The notes below the pieces were generated by a model. The model was not told the origin of the DNA, ran no database searches, and saw only the letters and a program-made list of their open reading frames with translations. DNA of 64,000 nucleotides. It comes from Mucilaginibacter sp. (lineage in GTDB: Bacteria > Bacteroidota > Bacteroidia > Sphingobacteriales > Sphingobacteriaceae). The position numbers and the translations under genes were made by a program. Shown one piece after another: positions 25,725 through 33,994 of the stretch (positions within the stretch are counted from its first letter, which is position 1; every line of letters begins with the position of its first letter). Location: NCBI GenBank assembly GCA_028288025.1, contig JAQBOM010000003.1, forward strand, positions 124,001 through 188,000, read 5' to 3'.

Positions 25725-26327
25725 TTAGATGTCGGCTATATCCTGGTCTTTGTCGGCAACATGCATGTTTGTGGTTTTTTCAGTCAGATGAACGGCTGTG
25801 AAATTATAGTTGTTTACACTTGTAGCTTTTTCACGATTTACATTAAGCTCATTAGCATTGCCGGTCAGGTTAGCTTTTGCGTGGTCGGTAAGCGTTAGTT
25901 TGGCGTTGAAGGCGTCCAAATTTAAATTTGCCGAAGCGTTATTGTGCAGATCAACATCCAGTTCAATTTTTGACAAGCTGCCAAATGATCTTACATCTGC
26001 ATTGTCATAAGCCGAAATAGTACGCAGGTCGGCTGCGGTAACCCATACTACCAACTTATCGGCTGTGTATGATGAGATACGCAATACACCGTTTTTGCTT
26101 TGTACTAAAGCGCTCTCGGAATAGTAGTTGTTGTAAACCTTTACCTGGTCGGCAGTACCGTCGGAAACATACAGTTGTACGTTGCCATAAATTTCAATTT
26201 TATTGATGCGGCTTACGTCAGTTAAGACGGTATAATTGCCGCTGTTTACAGTAGCTGCAGAAGCCGAATTTGTTACTGCTGAACTTATTACAAGAAATGC
26301 GATTATAGAAAGAATTGTGGTTTTCAT
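25725..26327 (-). CDS. exported GIN-domain-like protein, paralogue B
   Basis: 200 residues from the ATG at 26327 (MKTTILSIIAFLVISSA, signal peptide, cut near SASA). The 18 residues of in-frame extension upstream are not signal-like and are left out. Core sequence is almost the same as paralogue A: INKIEIYGNVQLYVSDGT, YSESALVQSKNGVLRISSY, KLVVWVTAADLRTISAYDN. The two diverge mainly in the last ~45 residues. Periplasmic or secreted; no enzyme motif. With paralogue A it brackets gluconokinase, so a local duplication either inserted around or was split by that gene. Confidence 0.8.
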   Translation of the reverse strand: MKTTILSIIAFLVISSAVTNSASAATVNSGNYTVLTDVSRINKIEIYGNVQLYVSDGTADQVKVYNNYYSESALVQSKNGVLRISSYTADKLVVWVTAADLRTISAYDNADVRSFGSLSKIELDVDLHNNASANLNLDAFNAKLTLTDHAKANLTGNANELNVNREKATSVNNYNFTAVHLTEKTTNMHVADKDQDIADI

Positions 26328-26699
26328 TTTATTAAATTTTTGATTTTCAATTAATTGTATTTTTTCAATTTTTAAATACAACGATAAGACGACACCTGAT
26401 TTAAAACGTTACAGAATAAATTATAAAATAGATGAACGCCCTGTTTTCATCGGCAAAGGTGGGATTTTCATCGGCGAAAATTAACATCTTAGTGTAATTA
26501 TTACACTATATAAATTAACGCACCACCAGCAGGTCCTCTACAAGAGATCATGTGGGAACAACGACGCGGCAAGGCATGTGTATAGTTTTTCCCACTATGT
26601 ACGAAATGACATAGCTTGATTCTGCAATCCTGATATCTTATTTTCTTATTACAAAACCAACTTCTTATTTTCGGACTTAATTTATAAACTTTTAATACC
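26328..26699. other. 372-bp gap, mostly repeat remnant
   Basis: Holds the probable promoter region of paralogue B and a decayed GTCATTTCGAACG-family repeat. No credible gene found on either strand. Confidence 0.5.
26528..26614. repeat. decayed copy of the GTCATTTCGAACG inverted repeat
   Basis: The right half (tatagtttttcccactatgt then acgaaatgacatagc) matches the right arm at 23995-24024 with a few substitutions. The left half is barely recognisable. Confidence 0.55.
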
Positions 26700-27473
26700 A
26701 TGCCCGAGCTACCAGACCTGCAGGCCTTCAGCCGCAATCTTACCAAGCTGTTCAAGGATAAAAAACTTGAAATAGTTAATGTGCCGGTTCATCAAAAGTT
26801 GAATGTGCAGGTAAAAAACTTGCAGGCCGCAATTGAAAACCAAACGCTTTTAAAGGTAGTCCGGGTTGGGAAAGAACTGCATTTTGGGTTTGCGAACGGG
26901 CATGTGCTTGGCCTGCACATGATGCTGCACGGGCAGTTTCATCTTTTTGACGAACAAAATCCACACAAGTTTACGATAGTAGAGCTGGTCTTTGAAAAAG
27001 GAAAAGGGCTTGCGCTGACCGATTTCCAGAAAGCAGCCACCCCGACGCTCGATCCCAAACCGTCCGACGTTCCGGATGCGCCGGAAGCCGGCTTTGAGTA
27101 CCTGAAAAAAAAACTGGCGTCGACCCGTACACCCGTAAAAACCGTGCTTATGGATCAGAAAGTACTGCGGGGTATCGGCAATGCTTACGCAGATGAGATC
27201 TTATATGACGCCGGTATCTCCCCTTTCTCCATTTCAAATAAGATCCCAGAAACTGCTGTGAAAAGGCTGGCGAATTCAATTTCGTCGGTTTTGGAACATG
27301 CCGAAAAAAAAATACTGGAACATGACCCGCATGTCATCAGCGGCGAATACAGGGATTTTTTAAAGGTACATTTACCTAAAAAGAAGGAAACTCCGAAAGG
27401 CGAAACCATCTATCAAAAACCTGTGGGTTCACGAAAAACCTATTATACCGACGGTCAGGAATTGTTTGTTTGA
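26700..27473 (+). CDS. Fpg/Nei-family DNA glycosylase lacking the zinc finger
   Basis: 257 residues. It starts MPELPDLQ, giving the Pro2 nucleophile and Glu3 of Fpg/Nei. Lys58 (VGKELHF) matches the conserved beta-hairpin lysine, and QKVLRGIGNAYADEIL is the helix-two-turn-helix with Asn161. It should be a bifunctional glycosylase/AP lyase on oxidised bases. The C-terminus keeps the fold of the finger (GETIYQKPVGSRKTYYT then DGQELF), but all four cysteines are gone. The whole protein has no Cys, so this is a zincless finger. Substrate preference (8-oxoG versus oxidised pyrimidines) cannot be called. Confidence 0.87.
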   Translation: MPELPDLQAFSRNLTKLFKDKKLEIVNVPVHQKLNVQVKNLQAAIENQTLLKVVRVGKELHFGFANGHVLGLHMMLHGQFHLFDEQNPHKFTIVELVFEKGKGLALTDFQKAATPTLDPKPSDVPDAPEAGFEYLKKKLASTRTPVKTVLMDQKVLRGIGNAYADEILYDAGISPFSISNKIPETAVKRLANSISSVLEHAEKKILEHDPHVISGEYRDFLKVHLPKKKETPKGETIYQKPVGSRKTYYTDGQELFV

Positions 27474-27498
27474 TCGCCTGCCAATCGGGAAATTGAAT

Positions 27499-27520
27499 AA
27501 ATCTCCAACCCGGGAGATTT
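27499..27520 (+). terminator. hairpin after the glycosylase gene
   Basis: aaatctcc (27499-27506) pairs with ggagattt (27513-27520). The T-tract is poor, so termination is uncertain. Confidence 0.35.
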
Positions 27521-27605
27521 GTTCGTCAAAATATTATTTAAATGCCTGCGTTTTATTGCCATCACTGTAGCGTTTGATTAACCAACTACGTACAGCAAAA
27601 AGATA

Positions 27606-27613
27606 TATCTTTA
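27606..27613 (+). promoter_or_regulatory. probable -7 box for the NHL lipoprotein gene
   Basis: TATCTTTA, one base from TAnnTTTG, 17 bp before the ATG at 27631. Confidence 0.35.
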
Positions 27614-27630
27614 TCCAATAACCTAATAAA

Positions 27631-28704
27631 ATGAAAAGAATTTACCCATTACTTTTAGCGGGCGGTTTATTCATCGCCGGATGCAGCAAAAAAAATGACA
27701 CCAGCACCAACCACAATATCATTGTACAAAACGCCCCTTCGGTAACAACCTTTGCGGGAAGTGGCACGGCCGGCGCGGCCGACGGCACCAAAGAGCAAGC
27801 CCAATTTAGCGGCCCTACAGGGATAGCGATAGACGCCTCCGGTTTTTTGTTTATCGCCGATAAGCAGAATAATATGGTGCGGATCATATCTCCGCAAGGG
27901 GTTGTTAATACTATCGCCGGTACAGGAGTTGCGGGATTTGCCGATGGAAAAGACACTGCAAAATTTCATTTTCCAAGCGGCATCGGCGTTAATCACATCG
28001 GCAGCGTATTTGTGGCTGACCAGGGTAACTCGGCCGTACGCGCTATAAATACCCTGGGCATTGTAGTCACCTTTGCCGGCAATGGTTCGGCAGGACTGGC
28101 AAACGGCACAGGCACGGCAGCTCAGTTTAATTTGCCTACCGGCATTGTAGCTGATGCCGCCGGCAATGTATATGTAGCTGACAACGGCAACAACCTGATA
28201 CGCAAAATTACCTCTAAAGGCGTTGTGACCACTCTTGCAGGAAGCGGCGTGCGGGGCGCCACCAACGGAACCGGGATAGCCGCTTCGTTTAACCAGCCGC
28301 AGGCCCTTGCTGTTGACTCGGCCGGTAATATATATGTGGCTGATATGGGCAATAATCTGATCCGCAAAATTACTGCGCTCGGCGTGGTAACTACGCTGGT
28401 CGGCAGCGGCAGTGCAGGCTCGGCTAACGGAACCGGTGCAGCAGCCTCCTTTAACGGCCCGGCAGGAATAGCGGTAGACGCCGGCGGAAATGTATATGTG
28501 GGCGATTCAAACAATAACCTGGTCCGTAAAATAACCAAAGATGGTGTTGTAACAACCCTTGCCGGTTCAGCAACGGCTGGCAAGACCAACGGCACATTAA
28601 CCGCCGCCACATTTAACAGTCCGCAGGGGGTGGCTGTAGATACATATGGAAGGGTATTTGTGGCAGATACCGGGAACAGCCTGATACGGATGATAACACA
28701 GTAA
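27631..28704 (+). CDS. NHL-repeat lipoprotein
   Basis: 357 residues. The signal peptide ends LFIAGC (lipobox, Cys18), followed by SKK, so a lipoprotein. Six consecutive NHL repeats make up the rest, each with the pattern F..P.GIA.D..GN.YVAD..NN.IRKI...G.V.T.AG; GTG/GSG-rich loops join the blades. This is a six-bladed beta-propeller, probably at the outer membrane surface, binding a protein or carbohydrate partner. No catalytic residues are assigned. A strong terminator follows the gene. Confidence 0.9.
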   Translation: MKRIYPLLLAGGLFIAGCSKKNDTSTNHNIIVQNAPSVTTFAGSGTAGAADGTKEQAQFSGPTGIAIDASGFLFIADKQNNMVRIISPQGVVNTIAGTGVAGFADGKDTAKFHFPSGIGVNHIGSVFVADQGNSAVRAINTLGIVVTFAGNGSAGLANGTGTAAQFNLPTGIVADAAGNVYVADNGNNLIRKITSKGVVTTLAGSGVRGATNGTGIAASFNQPQALAVDSAGNIYVADMGNNLIRKITALGVVTTLVGSGSAGSANGTGAAASFNGPAGIAVDAGGNVYVGDSNNNLVRKITKDGVVTTLAGSATAGKTNGTLTAATFNSPQGVAVDTYGRVFVADTGNSLIRMITQ

Positions 28705-28727
28705 ACAAATTTACTTGAAAGGCGTGC

Positions 28728-28757
28728 AAAGCCGGCTCCTAAAGAAGCCGGCTTTTT
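28728..28757 (+). terminator. intrinsic terminator
   Basis: aaagccggct-cctaaaga-agccggcttttt: 8-9-bp GC-rich stem and a T run, 25 bp after the NHL gene. Confidence 0.85.
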
Positions 28758-28865
28758 GTTTGTGTTGAAAACTGCTTCTTTAAACAAATATATACATGTA
28801 GCTACGGCTAAACTTGCATTCTGTGTTCGGTATGAAACGATACATAAATATTAGTTGATTAAAAC

Positions 28866-28896
28866 TTGTCAAACACTTACAGCTATTATACTTTTG
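28866..28896 (+). promoter_or_regulatory. sigma-A promoter of the uronate operon
   Basis: TTG at 28866-28868, 20-bp spacer, TACTTTTG at 28889-28896, matching TTG/TAnnTTTG. It leaves a ~70-nt leader before uxaC. Confidence 0.55.
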
Positions 28897-28969
28897 ACAA
28901 GGCCGTAATATCGGGGTTGTAATTTTACAAACTTGCATTACACCATCCTGGAAAGGCTTAACTGTAATT

Positions 28970-30379
28970 ATGAAAAATTTTTTAGACCGTAATTTTTTAC
29001 TGACAAGCAGCGTCGCCGAACGTTTATATCACGACTACGCTGCTGACATGCCGATAATAGACTATCATTGCCACCTCCCGCCCGACCAGATCGCGGACAA
29101 TATCAACTTCAAAAACCTGACCGATATCTGGCTTAAAGGCGACCATTATAAATGGCGGGCTTTACGTGCCAATGGCATAAATGAAGATTACATTACCGGT
29201 TCGAAAAGCGATTGGGAGAAGTTTGAAAAATGGGCGGAGACCGTTCCCTATACCCTGCGCAATCCGTTGTATCACTGGACACACCTGGAGCTTCAGCGTT
29301 ATTTTGGTATAGACAAATTGCTATCGCCGAAAACAGCCAGGGAAATCTACGACGAGTGTACTCAAAAGCTGCAAACCCCTGAGTACCGCGCGCAAAATAT
29401 CGTTACAAAAATGAATGTCGAGGTGATTTGCACCACCGACGACCCGGTTGACAGTTTGGAGCATCACCAAAAAATAAGACAAAGCAACGGAAAGGTTAAG
29501 GTTTATCCGGCCTTTAGGCCGGACAGGGCCATGAACGCCGGTGATACTAAAGCCCTGAATGAATACATCAATCAACTGGAAAAGGTAAGCGATACGGTTA
29601 TCGGCGATTATGCAGATTATTTAAAAGCACTAAAAAAACGCCACGATTACTTTGCCGCAAACAACTGTTCGGTATCCGACCATGGGCTAGAGCAGCTATA
29701 TGCAGAGGATTATACCGGGCAGGAAATTAAAGGCATATTCAATAAAATTCGCTCTGGCAAGGACCTGCAACCTGCGGAGATATTAAAATTTAAATCGGCT
29801 TTGTTATATGAGTTTGCTTTGATGGATCATGAAAAAGGCTGGGTACAGCAATTTCATTTGGGTGCATTACGGAATAACAATGCACGCGCATTCAGGGAAA
29901 CCGGGCCGGATACGGGTTTTGACTCAATCGGCGATTTTAGCCAGGGCGTTGCCTTGTCGAAATTTTTAAATCGGCTCGATAACACCAGCCAATTGGCTAA
30001 AACCATCATTTATAACCTTAACCCGGCAGACAATGAGCTTATTGCCACGATGGCGGGTAATTTTAACGACGGCACGGTTGCCGGCAAAATGCAATACGGC
30101 TCGGCGTGGTGGTTCCTTGATCAAAAGGAAGGGATGACCAAACAGTTAAATGCCTTATCAAGCATGGGACTGGTGAGCAAACTGGTGGGCATGCTAACCG
30201 ATTCGCGCAGCTTTTTATCGTACCCGCGGCATGAATATTTCAGACGGCTGCTTTGCAACCTTTTTGGCGAAGACATTGAAAACGGCGAGCTGCCAAATGA
30301 CATTGAATGGACGGGAAAGATAATACAGGATATATGTTATTATAATGCCCAAAACTATTTTAATTTTAAAACCTCGTAA
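28970..30379 (+). CDS. uxaC: glucuronate/galacturonate isomerase
   Basis: Converts D-glucuronate to D-fructuronate and D-galacturonate to D-tagaturonate. 469 residues, normal for UxaC. Motifs: IIDYHCHLPPDQIA (His-x-His of the amidohydrolase-like fold), ICTTDDPVDSLEHH, WVQQFHLGALRNNNAR, and KLVGMLTDSRSFLSYPRHEYFRR near the end. It is the first gene of a four-gene operon, starting at the ATG at 28970; the next gene begins seven bases after its stop codon. Confidence 0.95.
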   Translation: MKNFLDRNFLLTSSVAERLYHDYAADMPIIDYHCHLPPDQIADNINFKNLTDIWLKGDHYKWRALRANGINEDYITGSKSDWEKFEKWAETVPYTLRNPLYHWTHLELQRYFGIDKLLSPKTAREIYDECTQKLQTPEYRAQNIVTKMNVEVICTTDDPVDSLEHHQKIRQSNGKVKVYPAFRPDRAMNAGDTKALNEYINQLEKVSDTVIGDYADYLKALKKRHDYFAANNCSVSDHGLEQLYAEDYTGQEIKGIFNKIRSGKDLQPAEILKFKSALLYEFALMDHEKGWVQQFHLGALRNNNARAFRETGPDTGFDSIGDFSQGVALSKFLNRLDNTSQLAKTIIYNLNPADNELIATMAGNFNDGTVAGKMQYGSAWWFLDQKEGMTKQLNALSSMGLVSKLVGMLTDSRSFLSYPRHEYFRRLLCNLFGEDIENGELPNDIEWTGKIIQDICYYNAQNYFNFKTS

Positions 30380-30386
30380 CAACATA

Positions 30387-31421
30387 ATGGATTCGCTTAA
30401 AACCGGCACGGGCACTATACTTACATTTGGCGAATTGTTGCTGCGGATATGCCCCGACCCAAAAGGTCAGTGGCTGAATGATAACGCATTGCCCTTTTAT
30501 GTTGGCGGCGCTGAGCTCAACGTAGCTACGGCGCTTGCGCTATGGGATTTGCCCTCGAAATATTTTACTGCTTTACCGGATAACGGCCTTTCGCAACAGA
30601 TTTTAAACTACTTGCAAAATAAAAATATAGATGTTAGCCCGGTTCTTCATTACGGCGAGCGGATGGGCTTGTATTTTTTAACAAGTGGGCAGGACCTTAA
30701 GCATAACGCATTAGTTTACGACCGCGCGAACAGCTCATTCTCGCAGCTTAAACCGGGAATGATCAATTGGGATGAAGTATTAAAAGGTGTTACCTGGCTG
30801 CATTTTAGTGCTATTTGCCCCGCCATAAGCCAGGATGTGGCAGATGTTTGCCTGGAAATGCTGCAAGCAGCTTCCGCGAAAGGCACTACAATCTCGATCG
30901 ACCTTAATTACCGCGCTAAACTGTGGCAATATGGTAAACAGCCGATGGATATTATACCACAACTACTGCCCTATTGTGATTTGGTAATGGGTAACGTTTG
31001 GGCTGCCGAAACTATGCTGGGCATACCGGTAATGCCTGATATTCATGAATCGGGTTTAAAAAGTTTATACCAGAAAGCGGCTTTGCATACTTCGGAAGAG
31101 GTCATTAAACAATATCCAAAATGCAAAGCGGTAGCCAATACCTTTAGATTTGATTCACACGATACCATCAATTACTATACTACTTTGTATACGGGTGATG
31201 ATTTTATTACCTCGGAGGAATACATCGCGACTAAAATAGTTGATAAGGTTGGCAGCGGCGACTGTTTTATGGCCGGACTGATTTATGGTTTTTATCAGCA
31301 ATGGGATGCCAAAGAAATCGTAAATTTCGCCACTGCGGCCGCTTTTAAAAAGCTGTTTGTAAAAGGTGATGCCACTAACCTTACTGTGGACGAAATTAAA
31401 AAGACAGTGCATAATGAATAA
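30387..31421 (+). CDS. kdgK: PfkB-family sugar kinase, probably 2-keto-3-deoxygluconate kinase
   Basis: 344 residues from the ATG at 30387, seven bases after uxaC. The longer frame inside uxaC is rejected. It opens with ILTFGELLLRICPD; YVGGAELNVATALALW is the N-terminal ribokinase-like signature, and the C-terminal DKVGSGDCFMAGLIYGF gives the catalytic Asp and anion hole. Operon context (UxaC, Eda, UxaA) makes KDG the expected substrate, forming KDPG for Eda. The stop codon overlaps the start of eda, suggesting translational coupling. Confidence 0.9.
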   Translation: MDSLKTGTGTILTFGELLLRICPDPKGQWLNDNALPFYVGGAELNVATALALWDLPSKYFTALPDNGLSQQILNYLQNKNIDVSPVLHYGERMGLYFLTSGQDLKHNALVYDRANSSFSQLKPGMINWDEVLKGVTWLHFSAICPAISQDVADVCLEMLQAASAKGTTISIDLNYRAKLWQYGKQPMDIIPQLLPYCDLVMGNVWAAETMLGIPVMPDIHESGLKSLYQKAALHTSEEVIKQYPKCKAVANTFRFDSHDTINYYTTLYTGDDFITSEEYIATKIVDKVGSGDCFMAGLIYGFYQQWDAKEIVNFATAAAFKKLFVKGDATNLTVDEIKKTVHNE

Positions 31422-32079
31422 CAAACAAGCGGTTATCCACAGTATACTTAAACAGCGGATGCTACCTTTGTATTTTCACGAAGATGCAGACGTAAGTGTG
31501 CAGGTTGCCCGAACCTTATATAAAGCTGGCGTACGTGTGTTTGAGTATACCAACCGCGGTGATGCCGCATTAAAAAACTTTGCTGCGTTGAAGGCGCTGC
31601 AGCAAAATGAAATGCCCGGGCTGCATTTGGGTATCGGCACGGTTAAAACAACCGAAGAAGCGAAAGCCTATATAAACGCCGGGGCTGATTTTATTGTATC
31701 GCCTGTTATTAACCCGGAAGTAGGGAAAATGGCGCACGACAGGGACATGTTGTGGATACCGGGCTGTATGACACCGACGGAAATACATGTGGCGCAACAG
31801 CATGGGGCGGCTATTATCAAATTGTTCCCTGCAAATATTTTAGGGGTTGAATTTATGTTGTCGATAAAAGATCTGTTCAGGGGACAGCTGTTTATACCAA
31901 CGGGCGGCGTTGAACTGGAGGCAGAAAACATCAGCACCTGGTTTAAAGCCGGAGTATGCGCGGTAGGTATGGGCAGCAAGCTCATCACCAAACAAATACT
32001 TGAAGAACATTTATATGACCAGCTATATGCAAAAACTTTAAAAGCGCTTGAACTGGTTCAATCGATATATATTAAGTAA
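31414..32079 (+). CDS. eda: KDPG/KHG aldolase
   Basis: Cleaves 2-keto-3-deoxy-6-phosphogluconate to pyruvate and glyceraldehyde 3-phosphate. 221 residues from the ATG at 31414, which overlaps the kdgK stop by 8 bp. VRVFEYTNRGDAALKNF carries the active-site Glu region; LGIGTVKTTEEAKAYINAGADFIVSP leads to the pocket, and Schiff-base Lys lies in AAIIKLFPANILG. PTGGVELEAENISTW is the phosphate site. A class I TIM-barrel aldolase of normal length. Confidence 0.93.
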   Translation: MNNKQAVIHSILKQRMLPLYFHEDADVSVQVARTLYKAGVRVFEYTNRGDAALKNFAALKALQQNEMPGLHLGIGTVKTTEEAKAYINAGADFIVSPVINPEVGKMAHDRDMLWIPGCMTPTEIHVAQQHGAAIIKLFPANILGVEFMLSIKDLFRGQLFIPTGGVELEAENISTWFKAGVCAVGMGSKLITKQILEEHLYDQLYAKTLKALELVQSIYIK

Positions 32080-33731
32080 TGAAACAACGAATATTAAAAG
32101 TCCATCCTGCTGATAATGTGATGGTAGCGCTTACTGACCTGCAGGCGAACGAAGAAATCATCTATCGCGATACAAAATATAAAACGGCTGAACCTATCCT
32201 GGCCAAGCATAAGTTTACTATAAACGCTATCCCTACGGGCGGCGAAATCGTTATGTATGGTGTTTTAGTTGGCCGCGCGCTGAATGATATACCTTTGGGA
32301 GGGCTGCTTACAACCGGCAACGTCAAACACGATGCAAACGGTTTTTTGGCCGAGGTACACCAATACAATTGGCATAAGCCGGATGCAAGCCGCTTTGCAG
32401 GCAAAACATTTAACGGGTATCACCGTGCCGACGGCAGCGTGGGTACGGCTAACTACTGGGTAATAGTGCCCATGGTTTTTTGTGAAAACCGGAACGTGGC
32501 GGTTTTGCAGGAGGCGCTGATCAAACCCTTAGGCTACGGCCGCAAGCAAACATACGAGCTGACCGCCCAAAACCTGATCGAGAAAATTAAATCGGGCAGC
32601 AGCATTGAGGAGGTTTTGTATACCGAGCTGGAAGGATCGTCCGCCAGTGCGAATAACGCAAAGGTATTTCCGAATGTGGACGGTATTAAGTTTTTGTCGC
32701 ATACGCTGGGCTGTGGCGGCATCCGGCAAGATTCGGAGGCTTTGTGCGGCTTGCTGGCGGGTTATATTACCCACCCCAATGTAGCGGGGGCAACCGTTTT
32801 AAGCCTCGGATGCCAGAACGCTCAGGTAAGTATTTTACAGGAAGAGATATACAAGCGTTCGCCGGATTTTGATAAACCTTTATACATCCTTGACCAGCAG
32901 AAAACGGGCACCGAAGCCGAACTGCTTGACCAGGCCATCCGGCAAACGCTGGCCGGGCTAATGCTGGCGAATAAAAACAGCCGTAAACCCGCCCCGCTAA
33001 GCAAACTAACTATAGGTCTTGAATGCGGCGGGTCAGATGGCTTTTCGGGCATTTCGGCAAACCCGGCGATAGGTTATACTTCCGACCTGCTGGTAAGCCT
33101 GGGTGGTACGGTTATTTTATCGGAATTCCCTGAACTGTGCGGTGTAGAGCAAAACCTGATTGACCGCTGCGTGGATAAAGAGCGGGCAACCCGCTTTTCG
33201 GAGCTGATGCGTACATACAATCAGCGTGCAGAGGATGTTGGGTCTGGATTTTATATGAACCCCTCCCCCGGAAATATTAAGGACGGTTTGATAACAGACG
33301 CCATAAAATCAGCCGGGGCGGCCAAAAAAGGCGGCACTTCGCCGGTTGTGGATGTCCTCGATTATCCCGAAAAGGTAACAAAACCTGGCCTTAACCTGCT
33401 TTGCACTCCCGGCAGTGATGTGGAATCGACTACGGCCGAAGTCGGCTCGGGGGCTAACATAGTTTTGTTTACGACAGGTTTAGGCACACCTACGGGAAAT
33501 CCCATTGTCCCGGTGGTAAAAATTGCTTCAAATACCATTTTATATAACCGGATGAATGATATTATCGATATCAATACCGGTTCCATTATAGAGGGTGATG
33601 AGACCATTGAACAAGCCGGCGAGCGTATATTGGATTATGTTGTGCAGGTTGCGAGCGGCGATATTGAAGTTAGCGCTGTGCGGCACGGGCAGGATGATTT
33701 TATCCCCTGGAAACGAGGGGTTTCGCTGTAG
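32079..33731 (+). CDS. uxaA: altronate dehydratase
   Basis: Dehydrates D-altronate to 2-keto-3-deoxygluconate, feeding KdgK. 550 residues, with an N-terminal SAF domain (~1-95) and a C-terminal UxaA dehydratase domain (HTLGCGGIRQDSEALCGLLAGY, GLECGGSDGFSGISANPAIG, LCTPGSDVESTTAEVGSGAN with metal/Fe-binding Cys). The ATG overlaps the eda stop (TAATG). It is the last gene of the operon; a terminator lies 134 bp downstream. A tagaturonate reductase (UxaB), which would make altronate, is not in this window. Confidence 0.95.
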   Translation: MKQRILKVHPADNVMVALTDLQANEEIIYRDTKYKTAEPILAKHKFTINAIPTGGEIVMYGVLVGRALNDIPLGGLLTTGNVKHDANGFLAEVHQYNWHKPDASRFAGKTFNGYHRADGSVGTANYWVIVPMVFCENRNVAVLQEALIKPLGYGRKQTYELTAQNLIEKIKSGSSIEEVLYTELEGSSASANNAKVFPNVDGIKFLSHTLGCGGIRQDSEALCGLLAGYITHPNVAGATVLSLGCQNAQVSILQEEIYKRSPDFDKPLYILDQQKTGTEAELLDQAIRQTLAGLMLANKNSRKPAPLSKLTIGLECGGSDGFSGISANPAIGYTSDLLVSLGGTVILSEFPELCGVEQNLIDRCVDKERATRFSELMRTYNQRAEDVGSGFYMNPSPGNIKDGLITDAIKSAGAAKKGGTSPVVDVLDYPEKVTKPGLNLLCTPGSDVESTTAEVGSGANIVLFTTGLGTPTGNPIVPVVKIASNTILYNRMNDIIDINTGSIIEGDETIEQAGERILDYVVQVASGDIEVSAVRHGQDDFIPWKRGVSL

Positions 33732-33747
33732 AGCATTACGTTTTATG

Positions 33748-33846
33748 ACGTCATGCTGATTTATTTCAGCACCTCACTTGCAAAGTATACAATTTGCAAC
33801 CCGTCATGTCCTGTGGAATGCTGAAACAAGTTCGGCACGACGTGAA
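33748..33846. repeat. dispersed GCTGAAACAAGTTC-type imperfect inverted repeat
   Basis: Arms gacgtcatgctgatttattt and gctgaaacaagttcggcacg face each other. A partial copy (gctgaaacaagttcagcatt) lies upstream of amn near 17431-17451. Confidence 0.5.
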
Positions 33847-33864
33847 AGATGATTGGGATACAAA

Positions 33865-33890
33865 AAAAGCCGACCCCAGGATCGGCTTTT
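33865..33890. terminator. bidirectional terminator after uxaA
   Basis: aaaagccga-ccccagga-tcggctttt with A-rich and T-rich flanks, between convergent genes (uxaA and the beta-helix lipoprotein). Confidence 0.8.
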
Positions 33891-33994
33891 ATAAATTATC
33901 TATAGAATTTTTCTTCTATATAACTTGAATTATTGTCGAAACGTCAACTGCAGCTTCTTTCGGATCTATTGACTTTGCTGACTTTCAGACTAAT

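Noticed and set aside
26501..26755. Minus-strand ORF of 84 codons
   Set aside because: It translates a decayed dispersed repeat and overlaps the start of the glycosylase gene.
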